NCBI GenBank assembly: GCA_030690025.1 | Contig: JAUYDJ010000078.1 | Span: 1-8,497 of the forward strand | Origin: Chloroflexota bacterium | GTDB lineage: Bacteria; Chloroflexota; Dehalococcoidia; Dehalococcoidales; JAUYDJ01 | Reading direction: 5' to 3' | DNA length: 8,497 nucleotides | Shown here: positions 1 to 5,216 of the stretch, piece after piece | How positions within the stretch are numbered: position 1 is the stretch's first letter | Layout: every line of letters begins with the position of its first letter | The notes under the pieces: model-generated | What the model saw: the letters and a program-made list of their open reading frames with translations, nothing else | The model's database searches: none | What the model was told of the DNA's origin: nothing | Position numbers and translations under genes: made by a program

Positions 1-714
1 GAAGACCAGTTTTACCAGAGGCTGCAGCATGACCCGGTCCATCCCGCCACTATCCAGCCCAGCCCGCAGGATTTCGCCACTGCCTATCAGAAGCTGTGCC
101 AGGAGGCTGAAGGGATTGTTTCCATTCATATCTCCAGTAAGTTGAGCGGCACCTGCAATTCTGCCCAGCAGGGCCGGGAGATGCTGACCAACAAATGTCC
201 CATTGAGGTGATTGACTCGCAGCTGCTGTCCATGGCCCTGGGGCTGATAGTAATTGCCGCCGCCAGGGTGGCTAATGCCGGTGGGACCATGGCACAGGTG
301 GTCGCTGAGACGAAGAAGGTCATGCCGGATACCCACTTACTGGGCCTGCTGGATACCCTGAAATACGTGGCGCTCGGCGGGCGCATTGGCAAAGCCAAGC
401 AGCTGCTGGGCTCGGTTTTGAATGTGAAACCGCTGCTCACCCTTAAGGGTGGCGAGGTGATGCCGGCCGGCCAGGCGCGCAGCCGCTCCAAGGGGATAGA
501 GCGGCTATCTGAGTTTGTGCAGAATGCCTCCGGTATTGACGATTTGGCCATAGTGTATAATACCACCCCCGACGAAGCCGAACTCCTGAAGGAGCGCATC
601 TCTGGAACATATGCTAAGGAGCGGATTACCACGGCTAGAATAGGGCCGATGCTGGGGGTACACATGGGGCCGGGCGCTCTAATTGTGTGTCTGCGGGGTA
701 AACTGCCTAAATAA
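1..714 (+). CDS. degV: DegV family fatty-acid-binding protein, 5'-truncated by the window edge
   Basis: The frame is open from base 1, so the N-terminal part lies outside the window; the TTG at 142 is internal and not the real start. DegV proteins bind one fatty acid and, in Firmicutes, serve as the FakB subunit that presents it to the FakA kinase; that role is known for the family and not proven here. Visible family signatures are the stretch ISSKLSGTCNSA (nt 127-162), whose Ser and Thr residues belong to the lipid-binding loop, the LDTLKYVALGGRIGKAK helix (nt 349-399), and near the C-terminus GPMLGVHMGPGALIV (nt 643-687), matching the usual G-x-x-G-x-H-x-GPGA block. The gene ends with TAA and is followed by an intrinsic terminator, so it is transcriptionally separate from the archaellum genes. 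Nothing links it to motility; it marks the left border of the cluster. Confidence 0.93.
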   Translation, partial: EDQFYQRLQHDPVHPATIQPSPQDFATAYQKLCQEAEGIVSIHISSKLSGTCNSAQQGREMLTNKCPIEVIDSQLLSMALGLIVIAAARVANAGGTMAQVVAETKKVMPDTHLLGLLDTLKYVALGGRIGKAKQLLGSVLNVKPLLTLKGGEVMPAGQARSRSKGIERLSEFVQNASGIDDLAIVYNTTPDEAELLKERISGTYAKERITTARIGPMLGVHMGPGALIVCLRGKLPK

Positions 715-754
715 TCCGCCTGCTCGCGTTCAACGGAATACTGTCTCGTATCTT

Positions 755-791
755 AATCTCCTTCCCTCTCCGGGGAAGGAGATTTTGTTTT
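755..791 (+). terminator. Rho-independent terminator of degV
   Basis: A perfect 12-bp stem, AATCTCCTTCCC (755-766) with GGGAAGGAGATT (773-784), encloses a 6-nt loop (TCTCCG) and is followed by the T-rich run TTGTTTT (785-791). It lies 41 nt after the degV stop codon. There is no matching T-tract for the opposite strand, so it is mainly a terminator for the plus strand, although the hairpin also sits beyond the 3' end of the convergent regulator gene. The rest of 715-847 shows nothing further. Confidence 0.9.
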
Positions 792-847
792 AAGACGTGC
801 TTGGCGTGAGGCTGTCAGGGGTGATTTGTTGCAGGATGGGGTGCAAG

Positions 848-1588
848 CTAACGGCGGCCGGAATAGGCAGTAGCCAGTCTACTTTCCGAAGAGGTTGAGG
901 TGGATAGCTCCCCCACGGCTTTGAGGTAAAGCCGGGCGGCGCTGACCCTGGGATGCCTGCGGATTAAGTCGGTCTCCGCCTTGAGTTTGCTATACATGCT
1001 ATTGATATGGTGCTCCACGGTCTTGAGGTCGATATAAAGTGTATCCGCTATGGCGGAGTTGGTATAGCCCTTGGAGATCAGACTCAGGATTTCCAGCTCC
1101 CGGGTGGTGAGCTGATTAAGGAAGGGTGACTTGGATTTATCGTTCAGCAGCAGGCCGGTCAGTAGCGGGTCGAGGATAACCTGTCCCTGGTTGACTGCAA
1201 TTATAATGCTGTAAAGCTGAGCGACCAGGTCCAGTGATTGTTTCAGGAAGAGGGCCATGCCGCCGCTGCCGGTCAACGCTAGCTTGCGCAGCATTTCAAT
1301 GTCCTGACCATTGTAGAAGACCAGCAAGAGGACAATACCCAGGTCGGGATGGGACAGCCGCACCTGCCCCAGCTCCTCGATGACATTCTTGTCGAGTTTC
1401 TTGGTGCTCATCAGTAAGACGTCTGGGCAAAGCGATGATATCGCATGGCTGAGACTTTTGGCATTATCAGGCGGGACCTGCAGTAGCTCAATGGGGGCCA
1501 ATGACGGCAGTATAGATTTATATAGTTCCCGGTATATTTCCTGCTCCTCCACTACATAAAGCTTGATGGTCTTCGAGTCTCTTAACAT
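848..1588 (-). CDS. LuxR/NarL-type transcriptional regulator with degenerate receiver domain
   Basis: A 246-residue protein with the two-part layout of NarL/FixJ response regulators. Residues 8-125 look like a receiver fold: IKLYVVEEQEIY carries E14-E15 where the acidic pair sits, and PDVLLM (55-60) is the beta-3 strand. The following residue, normally the phosphorylated Asp, is Ser61. K116 can be aligned with the conserved receiver Lys. Residues 158-206 are a clear LuxR HTH (LTTRELEILSLISKGYTNSA, then IADTLYIDLKTVEHHINSMY), followed by an RHPRVSAARLYLKA tail. It is therefore a DNA-binding regulator probably not switched by Asp phosphorylation. It is transcribed divergently from the archaellin genes across a shared 362-bp region, so control of that operon and of itself is a reasonable inference. 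The ATG at 1588 is kept because the receiver begins right after it; the ribosome site is weak (GGAAAGG about 16 nt upstream). Stop is TAG. Confidence 0.88.
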   Translation of the reverse strand: MLRDSKTIKLYVVEEQEIYRELYKSILPSLAPIELLQVPPDNAKSLSHAISSLCPDVLLMSTKKLDKNVIEELGQVRLSHPDLGIVLLLVFYNGQDIEMLRKLALTGSGGMALFLKQSLDLVAQLYSIIIAVNQGQVILDPLLTGLLLNDKSKSPFLNQLTTRELEILSLISKGYTNSAIADTLYIDLKTVEHHINSMYSKLKAETDLIRRHPRVSAARLYLKAVGELSTSTSSESRLATAYSGRR

Positions 1589-1602
1589 TATACTTTATAC
1601 TT
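1589..1602. repeat. Tandem 7-bp repeat next to the regulator start codon
   Basis: TATACTT occurs twice head to tail directly upstream of the regulator's ATG (minus strand reading AAGTATAAAGTATA then ATG). Being inside the expected ribosome-binding zone, it may influence initiation of the regulator; no known motif is recognised. Confidence 0.4.
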
Positions 1603-1616
1603 TGCCTTTCCGTAAT

Positions 1617-1626
1617 GTTACGTAAC
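1617..1626. promoter_or_regulatory. Perfect palindrome GTTACGTAAC, possible operator
   Basis: GTTACGTAAC is a perfect 10-bp palindrome starting 29 nt upstream of the regulator's ATG. It overlaps a direct repeat of CGTAA (1611-1615 and 1621-1625). LuxR-family proteins bind as dimers to short inverted repeats, so autoregulation is possible, but the site is short and no consensus is known for this protein. Confidence 0.35.
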
Positions 1627-1721
1627 GGTTATCCAATGCGTCATGAAGCGTAGACAGATTCATCATGATAAGTGCAAAAGTCCTAGCTGTTAACAATTGT
1701 ATGACCCTTCGAAATCCGTAA

Positions 1722-1741
1722 AATTTGCCAACTGGCGAATT
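1722..1741. promoter_or_regulatory. 20-bp near-perfect palindrome, candidate operator
   Basis: AATTTGCCA, a two-base centre AC, then TGGCGAATT: nine-base arms with a single mismatch. It lies 11 nt upstream of the candidate -35 box of the archaellin promoter, the usual place for an activator site, and about 135 nt from the regulator's start. The size and symmetry fit a dimeric HTH regulator such as the divergent LuxR-type protein; that link is inference. Confidence 0.5.
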
Positions 1742-1752
1742 ACTGCTGTGTA

Positions 1753-1781
1753 TTGTGCCACAGTTTCCCCAAAAGTGTAAT
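1753..1781 (+). promoter_or_regulatory. Candidate sigma70 promoter of the archaellin operon
   Basis: TTGTGC (1753-1758) and TGTAAT (1776-1781) are separated by 17 nt. The -10 matches the consensus at five of six bases, the -35 only at TTG, so activator help would be expected. A start near 1788 would give a leader of about 163 nt beginning in the first arm of the C/G-run inverted repeats. No sigma28-type or sigma54-type promoter was seen. Confidence 0.35.
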
Positions 1782-1782
1782 A

Positions 1783-1861
1783 GGTGTTACCCCCCAATTT
1801 GTCCTTGTAGTTCCCCTGACTTTAGTACTAGGTGAACCCCCAGATAAATTGGGGGTAAACC
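1783..1861 (+). promoter_or_regulatory. Leader with two mutually exclusive stem-loops
   Basis: Arm A, GGTGTTACCCCCCAATTT (1783-1800), and arm B, GGTGAACCCCCA (1831-1842), can both pair with the single arm C, AAATTGGGGGTAAACC (1846-1861). A with C gives a long stem (one bulged C, one or two mismatches) closing a loop of about 45 nt; B with C gives a compact hairpin whose core ACCCCCA/TGGGGGT has a 7-nt loop (1843-1849). The two folds cannot coexist. A further G-run (ATTGGGGA, 1871-1878) resembles arm C. It could be an RNA switch in the archaellin leader, or overlapping protein-binding inverted repeats; the sequence alone cannot decide. Confidence 0.5.
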
Positions 1862-1950
1862 GCCAGCAAGATTGGGGATTTCCTAGTCGTCCCTACCGGG
1901 CCGCAGGCGCTAGTCTAGAGGGAAGAAAATAATTTTGGAAAGAGGGCAAC

Positions 1951-2544
1951 GTGTTAGCGAAATTTTGGCGCAAGCTGAAAGATGAGGCTGGTATTACCGG
2001 TCTTGAGACCGCAATCATCTTGATTGCCTTTGTCATGGTGGCTTCGGTGCTTGCCTACGTGGTCCTTTCCGCGGGCCTATTCGCCTCACAGAAGGCAAAG
2101 GAGGCCGTTTATGCCGGTCTGCAGGAGACCAGGAGCACAGTAGATGTAAAAGGTAATATCCTGGCCGAGACGAGTAATGGCACGGTGAACAAGGTCTTTT
2201 TCACTGTGGCTCTTATATCCGGCGGACAAGCCATTGACTTCACGGATACGTCGGCCGGCAAGAACATGGTGAACATTGCATACCATGATGACTATCAGAC
2301 TTTTCCTTCAGTGAACTGGACCTTGCAGAAACTCCAGTCGCTCAACAATGACAACATGCTCGACAAGAACGAGCTGTTCCTTATTTCTATAGACCTCTCG
2401 GTAGTCAACGATAATGCCACCGACGACCAAAAACTCAAGGCTTATCACACCTTCGTCCTGGAGTTAAAGCCTCCCAGCGGCCCGGTGCTCATCCTGGAGC
2501 GTACCGTCCCGCCTAAGACGAACCGGATAATAAACCTGGAGTGA
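1951..2544 (+). CDS. arlB1: Archaellin 1 (archaeal-type flagellin), most divergent copy
   Basis: A 197-residue prepilin-like filament subunit. Residues 1-14 form a class III signal peptide rich in K/R, ending in Gly14; the predicted mature protein starts ITGLETAIILIAF, with Glu at mature position 5 as in prepilin-like subunits, followed by a hydrophobic helix to about residue 45. The C-terminal part has archaellin features: a YHDD segment (about 111-114), a DNMLDKNE element (about 135-142), and a closing GPVLILERTVPP block. The start is GTG at 1951 with AAAGAGGG 4 nt upstream; it is chosen because the basic n-region begins there. It is first in the operon, followed after 113 nt by arlB2. Its helix is similar in protein to the other two but clearly diverged in DNA. 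It carries three N-x-S/T sequons. The filament is extracellular; a prepilin peptidase must be supplied from elsewhere. Confidence 0.92.
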   Translation: MLAKFWRKLKDEAGITGLETAIILIAFVMVASVLAYVVLSAGLFASQKAKEAVYAGLQETRSTVDVKGNILAETSNGTVNKVFFTVALISGGQAIDFTDTSAGKNMVNIAYHDDYQTFPSVNWTLQKLQSLNNDNMLDKNELFLISIDLSVVNDNATDDQKLKAYHTFVLELKPPSGPVLILERTVPPKTNRIINLE

Positions 2545-2657
2545 TGAGCGGTCGGTAAACAAAATTCGACTAAAGTTGAAAAGGGGGTGATTGGATGGTC
2601 TAGGAGGGGAGTTTTTATTTGTTCGACTGGTAAAGAAAACCAAGGAGAGGAGGAAAA
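2545..2657 (+). promoter_or_regulatory. Spacer before arlB2 with imperfect palindrome and strong ribosome site
   Basis: The 113-nt spacer contains TTCGACTAAAGTTGAA (2565-2580), a palindrome with one mismatch pair, and a second copy of TTCGACT at 2622-2628. A Shine-Dalgarno-like GGAGGGG (2603-2609) precedes only a five-codon TTG mini-frame (2619-2633), so it may be unused. The working site is AGGAGAGGAGG (2643-2653), 4 nt before the ATG of arlB2. No promoter or terminator is convincing. Confidence 0.4.
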
Positions 2658-3308
2658 ATGCCAAAGAAACTTTGGAAACAAATCTGGAAGAGCGAGAAAG
2701 GTATCACCGGGCTGGAGACAGCCATTATCCTCATCGCCTTCGTCGTGGTCGCCGCGGTGTTCGCCTACACCGTACTCTCGGCTGGCTTGTTCGCCACTCA
2801 GAAGAGCCAGGAGGCGGTCTACTCCGGTATCAAGGAGGTGCGGAGCACCCTTGAGCTAAAGGGTGCCCTCATTGCCAAGGCGGAGACCACCGGCGCCGCC
2901 GGTTATATCAGCCAGATAACCTTTACCTTAGCCAATGCCCTGAGTGGTGAACCAATTGACTTTACTGCGCCGAATGCAGCCTCGGCCAACACCGGTGTGG
3001 CGGCCAGCGGTAATAACACCGTGGTCATCTCCTACGTTGATGACGCGCAGCGTGTGAACGACCTCTACTGGACCATCACCAAGCTGAACGCTGATGCTGA
3101 TGACCTGCTTGAGGCGGACGAGAAGTTCCAGGTTACCATTGGTAGTGCCACTCAGACCTCGGGGGGCGGCAACCTGGTGAATGCCCTCAGCCCTGACCTG
3201 ACCGTTAACAAGCAGTTCACCATCCAGATTCGGGCGCCACAGGGCGCGGTACTGGCCTTTGAGCGCACCACACCAGCCTATATCGACAGTGTCTTCCGGC
3301 TGGACTAG
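2658..3308 (+). CDS. arlB2: Archaellin 2 (archaeal-type flagellin)
   Basis: 216 residues. The signal peptide MPKKLWKQIWKSEKG is cut after Gly15; the mature N-terminus ITGLETAIILIAFVVVAAVF forms the filament-core helix, which runs to about residue 50. The outer domain has the expected archaellin pattern: ISYVDD (about 120-125), WTITKL, a DLLEADEKF element, and the terminal block GAVLAFERTTP. ATG at 2658 is backed by a purine-rich AGGAGAGGAGG site. The first 43 or so mature residues are identical to those of arlB3, and the DNA there is nearly identical, whereas the outer domains differ strongly. Several archaellins in one operon are common in archaea, with one major and other minor or hook-like subunits; which is major here cannot be read from sequence. 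Stop is TAG, 12 nt before a hairpin. Confidence 0.93.
   Translation: MPKKLWKQIWKSEKGITGLETAIILIAFVVVAAVFAYTVLSAGLFATQKSQEAVYSGIKEVRSTLELKGALIAKAETTGAAGYISQITFTLANALSGEPIDFTAPNAASANTGVAASGNNTVVISYVDDAQRVNDLYWTITKLNADADDLLEADEKFQVTIGSATQTSGGGNLVNALSPDLTVNKQFTIQIRAPQGAVLAFERTTPAYIDSVFRLD
2695..2827 (+). repeat. 5' part of arlB2 nearly identical to arlB3 (copy 1)
   Basis: From 2695 the DNA tracks 3406 onward in arlB3. The core 2751-2827 has one mismatch in 77 nt and its last 65 nt (2763-2827) are identical, including third codon positions. The similarity fades abruptly after ACTCCGG. This codes for the end of the signal peptide and the core helix. Confidence 0.85.
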
Positions 3309-3320
3309 TCACAAAAAAGT

Positions 3321-3360
3321 GGAGGGTATTTTCACCCTCCCTAGAATAATGAAAGGAGGG
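3321..3360 (+). promoter_or_regulatory. Hairpin that competes with the arlB3 Shine-Dalgarno sequence
   Basis: GGAGGGT (3321-3327), loop ATTTTC, ACCCTCC (3334-3340) form a perfect 7-bp hairpin just after arlB2. The same CCCTCC (3335-3340) can instead pair with GGAGGG (3355-3360), which is the ribosome-binding site of arlB3. One fold frees the site, the other hides it. There is no T-tract, so it is not a normal terminator. It may also protect the arlB2 end of a processed mRNA. Confidence 0.55.
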
Positions 3361-3371
3361 AAGTAAACAAG

Positions 3372-4037
3372 ATGATGCGGAAGTTAATGAATTTGCACCG
3401 CAGTCAGAAAGGTATCACCGGGCTGGAGACAGCCATCATCCTGATTGCCTTCGTAGTTGTTGCCGCGGTGTTTGCCTACACCGTACTCTCGGCTGGCTTG
3501 TTCGCCACTCAGAAGAGCCAGGAGGCGGTCTACTCCGGCCTGCAGGAGACTCAGAGCACCATGGAAATCAGGGGAGACGTGATTGCCTACAAGGGTGATA
3601 GCAATATCGCCAGCAGCATAGGTAAGGTCGAGTTTGTCGTGACCAACGCCTTAAAGAACGGGGAATCGATTGACCTGACCCCGCCGTACGAGCTCGTTTC
3701 CGGCGCCTTGACTGCAACCGGAGACTCCAATCCAACCCAGATTGCCTATTCCGATGTGAACGTCGCCATTGCCAACGCGGCCTGGACGTTAAGCTGGATA
3801 GGTAAAAATGATGGTGACAACCTTCTCGATAATAGTGAGAAGGCGGTCATCACCGTCTGGCTCCATACCTACGATGGCGCGGTATGGGCGGCAGGTGCTA
3901 ACCCGCCCTTCCTCGCTGCCAACAACGTAGACACCTACCATACCTTCGACCTGGAGGTAAAGCCAGCCAGGGGGGCGGTGTTAGTCGTCGAGCGGACCAC
4001 ACCGGCCGGCCTGGACACCGTAAACAACCTGCACTAA
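3372..4037 (+). CDS. arlB3: Archaellin 3 (archaeal-type flagellin)
   Basis: 221 residues. The signal peptide MMRKLMNLHRSQKG is cut after Gly14, leaving ITGLETAIILIAFVVVAAVF, the same core helix as arlB2. The outer domain has IAYSDV, WTLSWIGKNDGDNLLDNSEK and the closing PARGAVLVVERTTP, all in the order seen in the other two copies. Two ATG codons stand side by side (3372 and 3375); AAAGGAGGG (3352-3360) lies 11 nt before the first, so either may be used. It is the longest of the three and has no usable N-x-S/T sequon (its only one, NPT, has Pro). It ends with TAA, 10 nt before an exceptionally stable hairpin, which suggests that a separate, abundant archaellin mRNA ends near here. Confidence 0.93.
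   Translation: MMRKLMNLHRSQKGITGLETAIILIAFVVVAAVFAYTVLSAGLFATQKSQEAVYSGLQETQSTMEIRGDVIAYKGDSNIASSIGKVEFVVTNALKNGESIDLTPPYELVSGALTATGDSNPTQIAYSDVNVAIANAAWTLSWIGKNDGDNLLDNSEKAVITVWLHTYDGAVWAAGANPPFLAANNVDTYHTFDLEVKPARGAVLVVERTTPAGLDTVNNLH
3406..3538 (+). repeat. 5' part of arlB3 nearly identical to arlB2 (copy 2)
   Basis: Partner of 2695-2827. The 77 nt from 3462 to 3538 differ from arlB2 at one position, while the stretch 3434-3461 has several silent changes, giving a patchy pattern expected from gene conversion or recombination rather than even divergence. Confidence 0.85.
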
Positions 4038-4047
4038 GGTTGTGCGC

Positions 4048-4079
4048 TTTGGGGTGGGGGCGAAAGCCCCCACCCCAAA
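4048..4079 (+). promoter_or_regulatory. Very strong hairpin with GAAA tetraloop between archaellin and machinery genes
   Basis: TTTGGGGTGGGGGC (4048-4061) pairs perfectly over 14 bp with GCCCCCACCCCAAA (4066-4079) around a GAAA tetraloop, an especially stable loop type. No T-tract follows, so it is not a standard intrinsic terminator. Its position directly after the last archaellin fits an mRNA 3'-end stabiliser or partial terminator, giving more archaellin than motor transcript. It could also act as a full terminator if another promoter serves arlG. Confidence 0.75.
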
Positions 4080-4082
4080 CAC

Positions 4083-4106
4083 CGGGGTAGGGAGGGGAGG
4101 ACCCCG
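4083..4106 (+). promoter_or_regulatory. Second hairpin with purine-only G-rich loop
   Basis: CGGGGT (4083-4088) pairs with ACCCCG (4101-4106) around the loop AGGGAGGGGAGG. The G-tracts run GGGG, GGG, GGGG, GG, so a two-layer G-quadruplex is an alternative to the hairpin. The loop also looks like several Shine-Dalgarno copies but no start codon follows at a suitable distance. The remaining bases up to 4168 show nothing recognisable. Confidence 0.45.
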
Positions 4107-4179
4107 CTATTAGTAGAGACAAGAGTGAGAAAGAGTTTGAAGGTTGGGCAGTGCTTGGAATGGATGACGGAGGTCACTT

Positions 4180-4656
4180 GTGGACAAGGTCATAACTACA
4201 ACTCTACTGATCTTAGCGGGGGTAGTAAGTATGATATTTGTTTTCAATAGCGCCTATCCTATGATAAATCGCTCCAGCCAGGCAATGGTCAGCATGGCGG
4301 ACAAGATTGACGACCGGATGAAGAGCCGGATAAACATTGTCTACGCCGCCAACTCGGCTGACCGGCAGACAATCTACATCTGGGTGAAGAACGTGGGGAC
4401 TTCACGGATATTAGACATCGGGCAGACCGATGTATTTTTTGGCCTGGAGGATAGCTTCTCCCGCATCCCGTACGTGGATGACGCGGGCGGCGGCTATCCT
4501 CGCTGGGCATATAACATGGAGAATGGTACGGAGTGGAAAACGAGCGTCACGGTGAAAATTACGATTACTTACAGCGCTGACCCGGGGACGGGCACGTACT
4601 TCGTCAAGATAGTGATACCTAACGGTATTGCTGACGAGTACTATTTCAGTATGTAG
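4180..4656 (+). CDS. arlG: ArlG/ArlF-family archaellum stator protein, ArlG-like
   Basis: 158 residues. One N-terminal membrane segment (about 4-25, ITTTLLILAGVVSMIFVF) follows a very short n-region with no prepilin cleavage site, so it should remain an anchored monotopic protein. A helical stretch (about 30-50) and a beta-rich outer domain follow; IYIWVKNVGTSRI (about 65-77) matches the conserved strand-V-K-N-x-G-x pattern of the archaellin-like ArlF/ArlG sandwich. In archaea ArlG forms a filament capped by ArlF, which binds the S-layer and acts as stator; if this host lacks an S-layer the partner is unknown. GTG at 4180 has GGAGG 6 nt upstream. The ArlG rather than ArlF assignment rests on the VKNVG-type motif and is tentative. 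The stop overlaps the ribosome site of the next gene, so the two are translationally linked. Confidence 0.75.
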   Translation: MDKVITTTLLILAGVVSMIFVFNSAYPMINRSSQAMVSMADKIDDRMKSRINIVYAANSADRQTIYIWVKNVGTSRILDIGQTDVFFGLEDSFSRIPYVDDAGGGYPRWAYNMENGTEWKTSVTVKITITYSADPGTGTYFVKIVIPNGIADEYYFSM

Positions 4657-4663
4657 GAGATTT

Positions 4664-5188
4664 ATGGAAACGGCAATAGTATCGGTGTTATGTATCGCGC
4701 TTATCGTGATTGGGGGCATGACCATGGCCCAGGGCTTTTTTACGTCCGTAGACGCGACGGCGGGCGGATTGGAGCAGATAAGCACTCGGGATGGAGCCAT
4801 CATGAGAACCGATATCTCGACACTCTCGGCCATTCAGCCTTCGTCAATGTTCCTGAACTTGACTCTGCGGAATAGCGGCCAGACCAAGCTGGCCAGCCTG
4901 GATAAGTGGGACCTGATTGTGCAATACACCGATATTGGTGACGTTTATCACGTAATATGGCTCCCCTATACCAGCGGCGCGCTGGGGGACAACCAGTGGA
5001 TTAAAGAAGGGATTTATCTGGACGCGGCAAGCCGGACGGAGGAGGTCTTTGAGCCGGGAATCTTGAACCCGGGGGAAGAGATGATAATCCAGGCCAAACT
5101 CAATCCGGCCACGAAGAGCGCTACGGCTCACCTGGTCACGGTCTCTACGCCTAACGGCATCCCGGCGTCAATATCGTTCAGCCGGTAG
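4664..5188 (+). CDS. arlF: ArlF/ArlG-family archaellum stator protein, ArlF-like
   Basis: 174 residues from ATG 4664. A TTG at 4628 in the same frame is rejected because AGGAG (4655-4659) sits 4 nt before the ATG, inside the stop codon of the preceding gene, and because the hydrophobic anchor begins directly after this Met. The anchor is about residues 3-22 (TAIVSVLCIALIVIGGMTMA). The outer domain contains MFLNLTLRNSGQTKL, the paired N-x-G turn of the archaellin-like beta-sandwich, and WDLIVQYTD. It is the same architecture as the preceding gene, and the two are presumably partner stator proteins outside the membrane. The ArlF label is a guess from order and motif; the family membership is firmer. 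It ends TAG, 28 nt before arlJ. Confidence 0.72.
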   Translation: METAIVSVLCIALIVIGGMTMAQGFFTSVDATAGGLEQISTRDGAIMRTDISTLSAIQPSSMFLNLTLRNSGQTKLASLDKWDLIVQYTDIGDVYHVIWLPYTSGALGDNQWIKEGIYLDAASRTEEVFEPGILNPGEEMIIQAKLNPATKSATAHLVTVSTPNGIPASISFSR

Positions 5189-5216
5189 TTATGAGTTACT
5201 GCAACTGGAGGTCAGC

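Larger units (their letters stand above)
1589..1950. promoter_or_regulatory. Divergent control region between the regulator and the archaellin operon
   Basis: These 362 bp contain no credible gene and are AT-richer than their surroundings. They must hold the start signals of both the minus-strand regulator and the plus-strand archaellin operon. Visible elements are a 10-bp perfect palindrome (1617-1626), a near-perfect 20-bp palindrome (1722-1741), a spaced inverted repeat CTGTG/CACAG (1746-1763), a sigma70-like promoter (1753-1781) and a set of complementary C-run/G-run arms (1783-1861) in the expected leader. The region 1862-1950 has a weaker repeat (TCCCT 1890-1894 with AGGGA 1919-1923) and ends with the ribosome site AAAGAGGG (1939-1946), 4 nt before the GTG of arlB1. 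No convincing promoter for the regulator was found on the minus strand. Confidence 0.7.

Noticed and set aside
126..665. Minus-strand open frame opposite degV
   Set aside because: The plus-strand DegV motifs are clear; the antisense frame has no family features.
1783..1878. C-run/G-run repeats as a CRISPR or mobile-element end
   Set aside because: There are too few units, no regular spacers, and no transposase or target duplication; complementarity fits RNA or operator structure better.
2587..2859. Small plus-strand open frames covering the arlB2 start
   Set aside because: They run out of frame through the arlB2 signal peptide and core helix, and their composition is Arg/Ser-rich shadow sequence.
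4628..4663. TTG at 4628 as the start of the arlF-like gene
   Set aside because: It would overlap the preceding gene by 29 nt and put polar residues before the anchor; ATG 4664 has AGGAG at good distance.
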